Position numbers and translations under genes: made by a program. Positions 29,450 through 38,724 of a stretch of 64,000 bases of DNA are shown piece by piece (position 1 is the first letter of the stretch; every line of letters begins with the position of its first letter). The DNA is taken from positions 1-64,000 of the forward strand of contig JALUXV010000219.1 in assembly GCA_027013165.1 (NCBI GenBank), written 5' to 3'. The DNA is from Alteromonadaceae bacterium. Lineage in GTDB: Bacteria; Pseudomonadota; Gammaproteobacteria; Enterobacterales; Alteromonadaceae. The notes under the pieces are model-generated. The model was not told where the DNA came from. It worked only from the letters and a program-made list of their open reading frames with translations, and ran no database searches.

Positions 29450-29465
29450 ATATGTCTAGACGTCA
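29450..29465. promoter_or_regulatory. Tandem MetJ boxes, distal pair
   Basis: ATATGTCT (29450-29457) followed directly by AGACGTCA (29458-29465), a second pair of MetJ boxes 12 bases from the first. The arrangement in the metF-metJ gap should allow both metF repression and metJ autoregulation. Confidence 0.85.
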
Positions 29466-29551
29466 AGCGGTTTACACTGCTCAATTGACCTTTTCGCTAC
29501 ATTGTTTAGAATTTCTGTCTATAACTTAAAAACAGGCAGAATGAGTAGCAA

Positions 29552-29881
29552 ATGGCAGAGTGGAACGGAAAGTATGTATATCCGTATGCAGAACACGGAA
29601 AAAAGAGTGAACAAGTCAAGAAGGTTACTGTTTCAATTCCGATCAATGTTCTAAAAGTACTTACTGACGAACGTACACGTCGACAAATAAACAATTTGCG
29701 ACACGCAACCAATTCAGAGCTTTTGTGCGAAGCCTTCTTACACGCGTTTACCGGTCAACCATTGCCTAATGACGACGACCTGAAAAAAGACAATCCAAAT
29801 CGCATTCCAGCGGAAGCGCGGAAAATAATGGAAGAGATGGGCATTGACGTGTCTATCGACAATGCCCTAGAAGAAGAGTAG
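29552..29881 (+). CDS. metJ: Methionine regulon repressor MetJ
   Basis: A 109-residue ribbon-helix-helix repressor, nearly colinear with E. coli Met[31 protein letters not shown] (the beta ribbon), [34 protein letters not shown] and the EIMEEMG-like helix. It uses S-adenosylmethionine as co-repressor and binds the boxes upstream of metF. It is unusual only in its C-terminal tail, a few residues longer than in E. coli. Confidence 0.97.
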   Translation: MAEWNGKYVYPYAEHGKKSEQVKKVTVSIPINVLKVLTDERTRRQINNLRHATNSELLCEAFLHAFTGQPLPNDDDLKKDNPNRIPAEARKIMEEMGIDVSIDNALEEE

Positions 29882-29892
29882 AGGCTAACTAA

Positions 29893-31116
29893 CTAGCCGG
29901 TAATTCTAGCTACGCCTGAGTCGATTGCAGCCTTTGCTACCGCAGAGGCAATGCGCTCATTCAACCGTGGATCCATAGGTTTAGGAATGATGTATTCTCT
30001 ACCGAACTCCAGTGATTTACTGTTACTCGCCTTTAGTACGCTTTCTGGCACTGGCTCTTTACTGATACTTCTAATGGCTTCCACTGCCGCCACTTTCATT
30101 TCATCATTAATGGCTGTCGCTCTAACATCCAAGGCACCCCGGAAAATAAACGGAAAGCACAACACGTTATTCACCTGATTGGGGTAATCTGAGCGTCCTG
30201 TTGCCATGATTAAGTCGCTGCGCACTTCATGGGCTAGCTCTGGCTTAATTTCTGGATCCGGATTCGAACACGCAAATACAATTGGGTTTTCAGCCATTAA
30301 CGCCAAGGTTTCGGGTGGCAACACATCGGGCCCTGAAACACCCACAAAAATGTCTGCGCCGTCCATTACGTCATCCAAAGTGCGTTTGTCAGTATTATTC
30401 GCAAATAGCTTTTTGTGCTCTGTTAAATCTTCACGACGAGTATGGATAACGCCTTTGCGATCCAGCATATAAATACGCTCGCGCTGTGCGCCACACTTAA
30501 TGAGCAGCTCCATACATGCCACCGCAGCAGCGCCAGCACCCATACAAACGATCTTGGCGTTTTCTATGGTTTTACCTTGGATTTCAAGGGCATTTAGCAT
30601 GCCTGCCGCAGTAACAATAGCGGTACCGTGTTGGTCATCGTGAAACACTGGAATATTACAGCGTTTAATCAACTCTTTTTCTATCTCAAAGCACTCTGGC
30701 GCTTTTATATCTTCAAGATTGATACCACCAAAGGTGTCAGCAATATTAGCTACCGTATTGATAAATTCTTCTGTGGTACGATGCTTTACTTCAATGTCGA
30801 TGGCGTCCAAACCGGCAAAACGTTTGAATAGCAGGGCCTTTCCTTCCATGACAGGTTTTGAGGCAAGCGGACCTAAATTCCCTAAACCCAAAATAGCCGT
30901 ACCATTACTAATAACCGCCACCATGTTGCCTTTAGCAGTGTATTTGTAGGCATTATCTGGGTCTTCAGCAATTTCTCTTACTGGTTCGGCAACACCTGGG
31001 CTATAGGCAAGAGCAAGATCTTCTACGCTGTCTGCTGGCGTTGATAGTTCAACACGAATTTTTCCCGGAGTAGGCTTGGCATGGTAATCAAGAGCGCGTT
31101 GTCTAAAGTCTGACAT
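29893..31116 (-). CDS. Malic enzyme (short form, no phosphotransacetylase domain)
   Basis: A 407-residue oxidative decarboxylase of malate to pyruvate. Seen: LALAYSPGVAEPVREI, KGNMVAVISNGTAILGLGNLGPLASKPVMEGKA, the metal site ECFEIEKELIKRC/IPVFHDDQHGTAIV and the cofactor fold VCMGAGAAAVACMELL. The length shows it lacks the C-terminal PTA-like domain of E. coli MaeB. The start at 31116 (MSDFRQRALD) follows AAGGA and fits the family; an ATG at 31155 adds 13 residues. It is convergent with metJ and is the last clearly core gene before the accessory zone. Confidence 0.92.
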   Translation of the reverse strand: MSDFRQRALDYHAKPTPGKIRVELSTPADSVEDLALAYSPGVAEPVREIAEDPDNAYKYTAKGNMVAVISNGTAILGLGNLGPLASKPVMEGKALLFKRFAGLDAIDIEVKHRTTEEFINTVANIADTFGGINLEDIKAPECFEIEKELIKRCNIPVFHDDQHGTAIVTAAGMLNALEIQGKTIENAKIVCMGAGAAAVACMELLIKCGAQRERIYMLDRKGVIHTRREDLTEHKKLFANNTDKRTLDDVMDGADIFVGVSGPDVLPPETLALMAENPIVFACSNPDPEIKPELAHEVRSDLIMATGRSDYPNQVNNVLCFPFIFRGALDVRATAINDEMKVAAVEAIRSISKEPVPESVLKASNSKSLEFGREYIIPKPMDPRLNERIASAVAKAAIDSGVARITG

Positions 31117-31527
31117 TGGTTCACGTATCCTTCGATGTAGGGAGTGGATAAACAAAGTGTACTGTGAGCGCGTTTTATGGTTTTTGTAATTTTACGCACA
31201 CAGCATATGACGGCAGAATAACTAACGTTTGCACCGTCAGCATGATTTGAGATAGGTGGTTAGTCCTTTTTTACCTTATCCCTTTGTGATTACTCTAGCA
31301 TAGGGATTTTGAGGTTACATATCTGATCACACTTAATTTTGTATTCAATGTAGGACAGAATATCTCATTAGACCAGTCACACTATAAAATGTTAGCCATT
31401 CATGTGGTTTATCGTTAAATTTATTTGTATTTTTCTAGTAAATTTAAATGGCAGGGAAGAACGCAGGCACCGCTATTATGTAGCTGTTGCACATGAAAAA
31501 AGCTTGGGGTGGGTTTAACCTAACCCC
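31117..31527. other. Intergenic region upstream of malic enzyme
   Basis: About 400 bases of AT-rich sequence. I see no gene, tRNA or repeat. It marks the border between conserved core genes on the left and the rearranged Rhs zone on the right. Confidence 0.4.
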
Positions 31528-31851
31528 ATGACTATACGTATCCCATCCTCAATTAAGTGGCTTATCACTAAGTTCCAGCATAAGCAACGTGAACTAATGG
31601 TACTAGAAGCCGAAATCAAAGCGCTTAAACAACAGTGTGATGAAACCAGAGCACTTATAGAGTCCTTACGAGTAGTAGCTGTAGTATGGATTTACACCAG
31701 TTTGTCAGATATCAATGAGAATACTGACGTTTTCGCTTTTAGTTATGTTTCCAGCTTTTTGTCCCTGCCTAAACGTGCGCTGGATAATCATCCCAAGGGT
31801 CAGCGAACGCTTTTCCTCTGGCTGCACGAAGCTTTATCGGATAACCTTTAG
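31528..31851 (+). CDS. Hypothetical small protein, possibly decayed
   Basis: A 107-codon frame. The first 50 residues (MTIRIPSSIKWLITKFQHKQ, then a charged heptad-like stretch) look like a genuine coiled-coil-forming N-terminus. After about residue 50 the composition changes to hydrophobic, poorly structured sequence, which suggests a frameshift or truncation of a longer gene. I do not recognise the family with certainty. It sits alone in the scarred region between malic enzyme and the rhs gene. Confidence 0.35.
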   Translation: MTIRIPSSIKWLITKFQHKQRELMVLEAEIKALKQQCDETRALIESLRVVAVVWIYTSLSDINENTDVFAFSYVSSFLSLPKRALDNHPKGQRTLFLWLHEALSDNL

Positions 31852-32075
31852 ACTCAATCAAGTGAGCGAAATAAAAGCTTTTTCCTGTTTAGCGCTAAAT
31901 TGATTGTGAAAATCACTTCTAACAGGGGATAGATATACAAAGATCCCTGTATATTCTCGTCAACAAGCCTATATCAGTAGTGCTGCTTTAGCTTTTTCGT
32001 TTACCCTCCAGATTTACATTAGCTAGGAGTGATCCTCTTCAAAATAATCCACACTTTTTCACTCAAGTAGCAACG

Positions 32076-32372
32076 TTAATCCCAATCACAGTCAGGGCTT
32101 CCCCATTCCTTGCCAACTGGGCCGCCAAAGGCTCCTTGCAATTTTCTCTTCTTACACCAAGCTATCGCAATTTCATCAAAAACATTCGACGGAATTTCAG
32201 CTATCAGCTTACCGAACGATTGTTCTGAATCTTGAGATGAATAACTGATATTGAAATCTACAGGGTTTGTAATCTCAACAACCGCAGGATTATTGTTTTC
32301 GTTATCAATGGTGGCATCTTGATACACTCCAAATTTTTCATTTCCTTGGTAAACCCACTCTTTAGTACACAT
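32076..32372 (-). CDS. Hypothetical protein, 98 residues
   Basis: The frame starts with an ATG preceded by TTGGAGC at a good distance, which supports translation. The product is acidic and hydrophilic with no signal peptide or membrane segment (MCTKEWVYQGNEKFGVYQDA at the start, GGPVGKEWGSPDCDWD at the end). I do not recognise it. Its location next to an IS remnant and an rhs gene would fit an accessory or immunity-type protein, but this is only context. Confidence 0.45.
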   Translation of the reverse strand: MCTKEWVYQGNEKFGVYQDATIDNENNNPAVVEITNPVDFNISYSSQDSEQSFGKLIAEIPSNVFDEIAIAWCKKRKLQGAFGGPVGKEWGSPDCDWD

Positions 32373-32990
32373 ACGTTAAAGCTCCAACCGGAGGTAGTTT
32401 TATCAGTTTAGTACCAACTTTTTATAGTGGTAGTCACTTCATAATAATAAATTTGATTTAACTAGCCATTAGCATAGCAGCATTAAAATTTCGAAAGGCT
32501 CACAGCAAACAATCATGAGTATCAGTCTATGCAGTTTGTTAACTGTCACCCCAAATGGTCTCACCATAGACATCATTGTCTGTAGGTATTAGAGGCCTTG
32601 GAAAAGCCAGCTTTACGTTGTTGCTGTAGGCCATTAATTCCATCATTTGACCCGCGAATTCGCTTCCACTATCACATTGAATTCTCGCTGGCTTTGGCGC
32701 CTATACACTCACACCGGGAGTTCCCCATACGGTGTATTAGAAGAGCGAAAATTAGAAGGATTTTGTGACAGTTGAGGGGCATCACATAACTCAAAGTAAC
32801 TTTGAAAGTTCAGGATAACCAGGATTTATAAAAAGTTTGGTTGAGCCCATAATGCAAGTTCAATTAAACCAAACCTCTGAAAGTTGTTGATTTTTCACAC
32901 AGGCATATTACATAAACCTAGCTGGTTGCGTCGAAGGAATACGATTCACCAAGTCACTCGACGTTTAAGTCAATAATACAAGGAATTAGT
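32373..32990. other. Scarred intergenic region before rhs
   Basis: Holds the IS3-family remnant (32553-32701) and an inverted repeat GTTTGGTT...AACCAAAC near 32842-32876. The rest shows no gene. The rhs promoter should be in the last 100 bases before 32991. Confidence 0.5.
32553..32701 (-). pseudogene. IS3-family transposase (OrfB) remnant
   Basis: Translating the minus strand gives, without a stop, a fragment containing RIQCDSGSEFAGQMMELMAY, then NNVKLAFPRPLIPTDND. This matches the second catalytic block of the DDE integrase core in IS3-family OrfB proteins (D-x-G-x-E-F, then the rPgkPtDNa segment). Only about 50 codons remain, so the element is dead. It testifies to past insertion next to the rhs gene. 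Confidence 0.75.
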
Positions 32991-35900
32991 ATGATACATC
33001 CTCTTAAGATGTTTCTTTTTTTTATTCTATTATCAATTCTTTCATCCAATCTATCCCATGCGGTAGGGCGAGATGGAACTAGACCCTCTCCAGCACCAAG
33101 CGAGCCTGAATTAGCATTTCCAGAGGCTGATAGGTCCGGTGAAAAGAACTTTTTCTACACCGACCTGGACATGGGAGAGCAGATAAACCTCGATACTGGT
33201 GAACTTTCATTTTACGTCACTGACGTCAGTCTTCCAGGTAGCTCAAGCCTTCCCGTTCAGTTTGGACGCAGATTGAGCCCCAGATATTACTTATCAGAGC
33301 CAGCATTACGGACTTATTTTGGATTCGGCGTTCAATCTTGGGTTCCTGATATACCGATGATTACAGGTGTTGTTTCCAAAGACTATTACGATGGTACAAC
33401 GACAACCGCCGGCAGTGTTTGGCCCGGCGTGCCTTATTTAGGAGGCACTCGACAGTTTTGGAAAGGCTTATATCTCGTCATCCCTGGGGAATCGCCTAAG
33501 AAGCTACTTTGGTCACGTAACAACACCTCAGAGAGTCAGAAGGGCTATCAATTTGTCACAGAAGACTACTGGATTGTTAAGCGCACAATTACGAGCACTA
33601 CAGTAACTTTTGAAGCGCTATCTCCGCGTGGTGAAAAGTACGTCTTTAACCATGCGTTGAGAAAACCAACAACAACTGGTTTTGGTATTGTCGCTGCGAC
33701 CAGAGCAACTGATGTCAATGGAAATTGGGTTCAATACGAATATAACGGTCCGATTCTGAGCAGTGCGCCTAGCTCCTTTAATCGTTCCATTAGCCGCATC
33801 TACAGTAACGATGGCAGACAACTAAACATCAATTATACAAGCAGTGCTAATAGCGCGAATACATACATTCGCACCGTTGTCGCCAATGGACGTCAGTGGA
33901 CTTATCAAATTTCTGGGGGTAGTCTATCAAGAGTAACTCTGCCAGACAGCACTTATTGGCAATACACGAACTTAGACAACACTTCCGACAACACGCAAAC
34001 GAAATGTAGCTATTCGACAAGCAAAGTGGTGAATGCCACGGCAAAACACCCAACCGGTATCTCGACCAGCTATCAACTTCGTTATATTTATAATGGTAAG
34101 GTTAACCCCACTACAACACACAGTACAAAGCCAGCGAGTTGTACTCAGCCGTACAGACACCCAACGACCAATGAATCAATAAACTTTGGACATGCGAGCC
34201 TCGCCGTTCACACCAAATCTGTCACAATGCCACGCGGCGCATCTCAAACATGGCAGTATAGCTATCAGCAGGACTTTGGTGCTACAGGAAGTATGCATGG
34301 TTTGTCTGATACAAAGTGGCGTCTTATCTCACGCCCCGACGGCAGCAAAGAAAGGCTACATTTTAATCGAGTTTGGGGTTGGCAAAGTGGTCAACTAATA
34401 AAACGAGAACAACTTGATAGCGCTTCTCAAGTTATCGAGTCTACGACTAATACTTATCTTAGAAGTTCTACTTTATGGGAGCCTATTGCTGGGACAACCA
34501 GTACATCGACAGACGCGGATATTGCTCGCACTACCGCGCTTACACAAAGGTCGCGGATATTGCTCAATGGTGAAACTTATACAACCGAGTATTTCTACCG
34601 CCATAATCCACTACAAAGCAACTTTGATTTCGGTCAGCCTTATGAAGTACGTGAGTACAGTACACTTCAATCATTGAAGCGTATACACACCACAACCTTT
34701 AAGCATCTCAAAACGCCTTGGGTACTTAACCTCCCAGAAAAGTATGTTCGAAATGGTAAAGAGTTTGAGCGTCTTGGCTTCGACTCGAGAGGACGAGTGG
34801 TTTGGCTAAACCGATTCGGCGAGAGAAAAACAAGCTATGCGTATTACAACAATGGATTGGTTTCTCAAATTACTCGCTCAACTGATTCAGGTCAGGCTGC
34901 TCAGCGTTTTCAGCTCTCCAGCTACAAATTAGGAAGCCCCCGAGTCATTAGCTTTGCTGACGGTACAAGAATTACCAGAGCGATTGATAACAATGGTTGG
35001 ATAACATCCCAAACCGATGAGAACGGCAACACTCGTTCGTTCAGTTATGACTCGATGGGTCGAATGACCAACATCAACCTCCCAGGTAGCTGGTACGACA
35101 CATCAATAAGCTACAGCCAGCTTGGGAATGGTTTGGTCCAAACGTTAACCACTGGTAATCAGCGAACCACTACACAGTATGACGGTTTGATGCGCCCCGT
35201 GTTAGAAACACAAACCGCTCTTAACGGTGATGGCGTTACCCGTTATTTAAAAACGTCATACGATACGATGGGACGGGTAACATTTAAGTCTCTACCGTCT
35301 ACCTCTTCCAATCCGACCATCGGCATGTCCATGCAGTATGATGCTATTGGTCGCATACTCCGCGAGAGAGATACCGCGTCGCCGTTTGCTTCAACGTCTT
35401 ATCAGTACCTGACAGACAACAGAACAAGAGTTACAGACCCAGAAGGAAATGTGACTACGACGACGTTCGCTGGCTTTGCCAATGCGCAAGACGGGTATCA
35501 AACGCTCATAGAAAGTCCACTGAACGTCAAAACCCAAATGACCCATGACAATTACGGTAATGTAAGAACTATCAGACAGTACGGTACACAAAATGGTTAC
35601 AGTACTGACGCCACACAACACTATTACTATGATAACCAACTAAGGCTCTGTAGGCTAAGAACACCAGAAACTGGAGACACGGTTTACTCGTACTACAAAA
35701 CTGATGAGGTACGCGCCACTGCAAAAGGGTTGTCTTCTTACAATGGTTGTGCCACCCCTTCTGGTAGCACACTGTCCACATTTAGTTATGACGCCAGAAA
35801 TAGAGTAACCCTTCAGAATTTTTCTGCTTCATCTACACCAGATATTCACTACGGATATGATGATGCGGGTAACCTAACATCTCTCAATCGGGGTGGAGCG

Positions 35901-37607
35901 AATTGGTCATATACCTATGATGATTTGAATCACTTACGCTCAGAAACCTTACGTATGGATGGGCGCGTCTGGGGAACGCAATATCACTATCGTCGTGACA
36001 GAAATATAGAGGGCGTAACTTACCCAACAGGCCGTAGGGTTAACTACGCTTTGAATGCTTATGGTCAGATAAAAGGGGCGAGTTCAGGCTCACAAACTTA
36101 CGCATCTAACATGCGTTATCATGCCAATGGTTTGTGGTCAGAGGTTCGTTATGGTAATGGGCATACGACCTATCAGAGCATTAATAGTCAACAGCTGCCT
36201 TCGCGTCGTTGGACACAGCATTCTAGTCGTCCGAGAGTGATGGACTTAACATATACGTACGACAAAAACCAAAACGTTACCAGTATATCAAATGGCGTGA
36301 CGTCATCTGACTCAATGACGATGACATACGATGGATTACAGCGCTTACTGACAGCAACAGATCCATTTGGAGCAAGTTCGTTTAAATATGATGCGCTTGG
36401 TAACTTGCGTCAAAAGAGACTGGGTAGCCGAACTGTGAATGTCAACTACGCTTCCAACAACCGTGTATCTTCAGCTAGCAGTAATAGCGGTGGCATATCA
36501 ACAGCAACCTCTGGCGCGTTTTCATCTAACTATCAGTACGATAGTCGCGGCAATACTACTCACTCAGGGCGATTAGGATTCACTTATGACACTGCTGACC
36601 AGCCTACGAGAATTCATTATCCTGGTGGTGACTCTACCTATCGGTACGATGGCAATTTAAGGCGAGTGAAACAGACTACAGATAAAAACGGAGTAACAAC
36701 GACTTATTCCATATACAGTCTCGCTGGGGTGTTGTTACACAGACATGACGTCACTAATAATGTTAAGACTGATTATGTAACGTTGGGCTTGGGCAGTTCT
36801 GGTTCTGTGCGTATTGAAAACAATCAAGTAGAGTACATTCACCTAGACCAACTTGGGAGTCCTGTAGCGGAGACAAGTCAATCGGGTAATGTTACTTGGA
36901 GAGAACGCTACACACCATTTGGGGAGCAGATTAACAACCCATCCCATAACGCGAATAACCAGTCTTTCACTGGGCATGTCTCGGATGTGGACACGGGTTT
37001 AGTATATATGCAGGCACGATATTATGATCCGGTTATTGGACGGTTTTATTCGAATGATCCGGTTGGCATTCTGGAACATCTAAGCGGAACTGGTGGTATA
37101 CATGGATTCAACCGCTATGCATACGCTAATAATAATCCTTATAAGTATATAGATCCGAACGGGCAAGAACCTAAAACGCCCATTACTATTATTAGATATG
37201 AAGGACAGCCACTGGTTTTGGAAGGACCTTATCGCGCTAAACCGAATATTAAAGATGTTGCTTTCAATAAAGTTGTGAAGAAGGTTTCTGGTGGATTTTT
37301 TAAATGGGATGCTGCTAGAGATTTAATTAGAGCAAGTAGTAAAGGTTTTGCAGGGTTACTATTTCACACAGAAATGTTGGATCCGGGAACGTGTAAGTTT
37401 GGTCCCGGAACATGTGGTGAAGAAATAAGACCATTATGGTCTTTGGTGCCTGAAGCTCTGAATCAAGATAGTGAGGACTCTTCAGATTCAGAAAATGAAG
37501 ATGTTGGAGAGCCTATTGCCATACCAAGCTATATTAATGAAGGTCGAAATCATATGAATGCTTTTAACTCTAGGCCTATAGTGGAAGATAAAAGACATGA
37601 CTATTAG
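32991..37607 (+). CDS. Secreted Rhs/YD-repeat protein with a variable C-terminal tip
   Basis: A 1538-residue protein. The N-terminus is a Sec signal peptide (MIHPLKMFLFFILLSILSSN, cleavage near SHA). A long YD-repeat barrel follows with many YDxxGR-type units (YDSMGRMT, YDTMGRVT, YDAIGRIL, YDARNRVT, YDDAGNLT, YDALGNLR, YDSRGNTT). The Rhs core closes with HLDQLGSPVAE, YTPFGE, YMQARYYDPVIGRFYSNDPVG and YANNNPYKYIDPNG (about 1340-1391). The last 147 residues are unrelated to the core and end in an acidic linker (EDSSDSENED); I do not recognise the toxin fold. Family knowledge makes this a polymorphic contact-dependent toxin. A small membrane gene overlaps its end as the likely immunity gene. Confidence 0.88.
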   Translation: MIHPLKMFLFFILLSILSSNLSHAVGRDGTRPSPAPSEPELAFPEADRSGEKNFFYTDLDMGEQINLDTGELSFYVTDVSLPGSSSLPVQFGRRLSPRYYLSEPALRTYFGFGVQSWVPDIPMITGVVSKDYYDGTTTTAGSVWPGVPYLGGTRQFWKGLYLVIPGESPKKLLWSRNNTSESQKGYQFVTEDYWIVKRTITSTTVTFEALSPRGEKYVFNHALRKPTTTGFGIVAATRATDVNGNWVQYEYNGPILSSAPSSFNRSISRIYSNDGRQLNINYTSSANSANTYIRTVVANGRQWTYQISGGSLSRVTLPDSTYWQYTNLDNTSDNTQTKCSYSTSKVVNATAKHPTGISTSYQLRYIYNGKVNPTTTHSTKPASCTQPYRHPTTNESINFGHASLAVHTKSVTMPRGASQTWQYSYQQDFGATGSMHGLSDTKWRLISRPDGSKERLHFNRVWGWQSGQLIKREQLDSASQVIESTTNTYLRSSTLWEPIAGTTSTSTDADIARTTALTQRSRILLNGETYTTEYFYRHNPLQSNFDFGQPYEVREYSTLQSLKRIHTTTFKHLKTPWVLNLPEKYVRNGKEFERLGFDSRGRVVWLNRFGERKTSYAYYNNGLVSQITRSTDSGQAAQRFQLSSYKLGSPRVISFADGTRITRAIDNNGWITSQTDENGNTRSFSYDSMGRMTNINLPGSWYDTSISYSQLGNGLVQTLTTGNQRTTTQYDGLMRPVLETQTALNGDGVTRYLKTSYDTMGRVTFKSLPSTSSNPTIGMSMQYDAIGRILRERDTASPFASTSYQYLTDNRTRVTDPEGNVTTTTFAGFANAQDGYQTLIESPLNVKTQMTHDNYGNVRTIRQYGTQNGYSTDATQHYYYDNQLRLCRLRTPETGDTVYSYYKTDEVRATAKGLSSYNGCATPSGSTLSTFSYDARNRVTLQNFSASSTPDIHYGYDDAGNLTSLNRGGANWSYTYDDLNHLRSETLRMDGRVWGTQYHYRRDRNIEGVTYPTGRRVNYALNAYGQIKGASSGSQTYASNMRYHANGLWSEVRYGNGHTTYQSINSQQLPSRRWTQHSSRPRVMDLTYTYDKNQNVTSISNGVTSSDSMTMTYDGLQRLLTATDPFGASSFKYDALGNLRQKRLGSRTVNVNYASNNRVSSASSNSGGISTATSGAFSSNYQYDSRGNTTHSGRLGFTYDTADQPTRIHYPGGDSTYRYDGNLRRVKQTTDKNGVTTTYSIYSLAGVLLHRHDVTNNVKTDYVTLGLGSSGSVRIENNQVEYIHLDQLGSPVAETSQSGNVTWRERYTPFGEQINNPSHNANNQSFTGHVSDVDTGLVYMQARYYDPVIGRFYSNDPVGILEHLSGTGGIHGFNRYAYANNNPYKYIDPNGQEPKTPITIIRYEGQPLVLEGPYRAKPNIKDVAFNKVVKKVSGGFFKWDAARDLIRASSKGFAGLLFHTEMLDPGTCKFGPGTCGEEIRPLWSLVPEALNQDSEDSSDSENEDVGEPIAIPSYINEGRNHMNAFNSRPIVEDKRHDY
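37006..37164 (+). repeat. Rhs core-end repeat, copy 1 (inside rhs)
   Basis: Encodes the end of the Rhs core from MQARYYDP to DPNG. A diverged copy lies exactly 1020 bases downstream (38026-38184) and aligns without gaps. Such core-end repeats let a new C-terminal tip replace the old one by homologous recombination. Confidence 0.85.
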
Positions 37608-37854
37608 GGCTGTCGTTTTTGTTAGTAAGCTTTTCAGGTTTATCATATGGATACCTGCACTGTTTTTGGTCTTTTCAGTGATATCGGGGCTTGGATTTTT
37701 TTATTATCTATTGGTCTTAACATTGTTTTTCTATGCTACAGATAAATTCAATAAGTTTTATTTTGCGGGTTTAGAAGTGATTTCGAAACAGTTTTTAATC
37801 AAAAGTATGTTGTTGTTATTAGTTCAGTTCTTATTTTTGTTTATTCTGTTTTAG
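37597..37854 (+). CDS. Small membrane protein, candidate Rhs immunity protein
   Basis: An 85-residue, strongly hydrophobic protein with two or three membrane helices (IIWIPALFLVFSVISGLGFF; the C-terminus MLLLLVQFLFLFILF). Its ATG overlaps the rhs stop by 11 bases, the usual position of an Rhs immunity gene. A membrane-located immunity protein would suggest that the cognate tip acts at or crosses the inner membrane; this is inference. No family recognised. Confidence 0.6.
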   Translation: MTIRAVVFVSKLFRFIIWIPALFLVFSVISGLGFFYYLLVLTLFFYATDKFNKFYFAGLEVISKQFLIKSMLLLLVQFLFLFILF

Positions 37855-37890
37855 TTTCATCAATTTTACGGTCAACAATCTTTTTGAATC

Positions 37891-37922
37891 CAAAGCCTCG
37901 CATTCGCGGGGCTTTGTTTTTT
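37891..37922 (+). terminator. Terminator after rhs and the candidate immunity gene
   Basis: Stem CAAAGCCTCG (37891-37900) with the complementary strand ending GGCTTTG (37910-37916), one T-G pair, followed by TTTTTTG. A good intrinsic terminator that separates the active rhs unit from the displaced tip downstream. Confidence 0.8.
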
Positions 37923-38021
37923 GACATCAACCGTGTGGACCTAAAAGACTTGGCTATAATTATAAAGTACTGTACTAATTACATTTTATTGATAATGTAC
38001 TATGGCTCGTAGTGTCGAAAA

Positions 38022-38411
38022 ATGAATATGCAGGCACGATACTATGATCCGGTTATCGGGCGTTTCTATTCGAATGATCCTATTGGAGCACTTGAACATA
38101 TGCAAAGTGGAAATGGTACTCAAGGGTTCAACAGGTTTGCGTACGCTAACAATAATCCTTTCAAGTACATTCATCCAAATGGAAGGAAAATCAAGCTCAT
38201 AACCGAAGAAATGAATGTATTCAAGTTTAGAAAGCAATATGCTGAGGCCAAAAAACAGCTAGAGGAGGCCGGGGAAGGTTCCTACTTACAAGAACTAGAA
38301 GACTCAGAGACTGTAATTACTATTACAGATACATCTGGATTTCACGATTTATCCTACGACAACAATAATATTAATTGGGATCCTACAAGTGGCTTAAAGG
38401 TTGATGGTTGA
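38022..38411 (+). pseudogene. Displaced Rhs tip: core end plus truncated M91-like peptidase domain
   Basis: A 129-codon frame without signal peptide or ribosome-binding site. It begins with the Rhs core end (MQARYYDPVIGRFYSNDPIG, then NRFAYANNNPFKYIHPNG) and continues into a different tip of about 75 residues. The tip includes SYDNNNINWDPTSGLKV, a phrase that in Rhs-linked M91 (NleD-like) peptidases comes just before the HExxH zinc motif. The frame stops right after KVDG, so the catalytic motif is missing. It is best seen as a silent cassette displaced when the current tip arrived, then truncated by a later rearrangement. Confidence 0.7.
38026..38184 (+). repeat. Rhs core-end repeat, copy 2 (displaced tip)
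   Basis: A diverged copy of 37006-37164 at a constant offset of 1020 bases, without insertions or deletions. It supplies the homology through which this tip could recombine back onto the full-length rhs gene. Confidence 0.85.
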
Positions 38412-38724
38412 ATCGACCAGACTTTACTTTACTAGTAATTCACATCATGGTAGTAACTACAACACTAGCCCGGAATTGCTTAGTGTTGTGGATGCTCCAA
38501 GATACTTCATTTCCTCAGACGGCAGTAAACACAACCATCCTGATATTGAGCTTCTTCGCGCGATAGTTGATAGGCAGGCAAGTTTTACACGAACTCTATA
38601 TTTTAACTACTCAACTAAAGAATCCAGAGAGATTAAAGAATTCCAAACAGCTACAGGCGCTACTTTTGTTGTAGAAGAAAATGCTACTGGCTGGATAACG
38701 ATTACCAAGGAATCTTCATGCTAG
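38404..38724 (+). pseudogene. C-terminal fragment of a metallo-beta-lactamase-fold hydrolase
   Basis: About 106 codons with SHHGSNYNTSPELLSVVDAPRYFISSDGSKHNHPD, the last metal-site block of ComEC/Rec2-like MBL-fold enzymes, then RTLYFNYST. The first two thirds of the fold, with the HxHxDH motif, is absent. The fragment begins immediately after the truncated Rhs tip and its ATG lies within the last codons of that frame. The join therefore looks like a deletion or recombination point. It overlaps the next frame (ATGCTAG), which implies that the two originally formed a co-translated pair. Confidence 0.7.

Noticed and set aside
32842-32876. GTTTGGTT/AACCAAAC as an IS terminal inverted repeat
   Set aside because: It is short, has no partner at the other side of the IS3 remnant and no target-site duplication could be found.
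33600-35800. Several minus- and plus-strand frames of 60-90 codons inside the rhs gene
   Set aside because: They are shadows of the repetitive rhs coding frame, with no start signals or recognised motifs.
37861-38021. Second immunity gene between the rhs unit and the displaced tip
   Set aside because: The stretch holds a terminator and AT-rich sequence with no frame of useful length.
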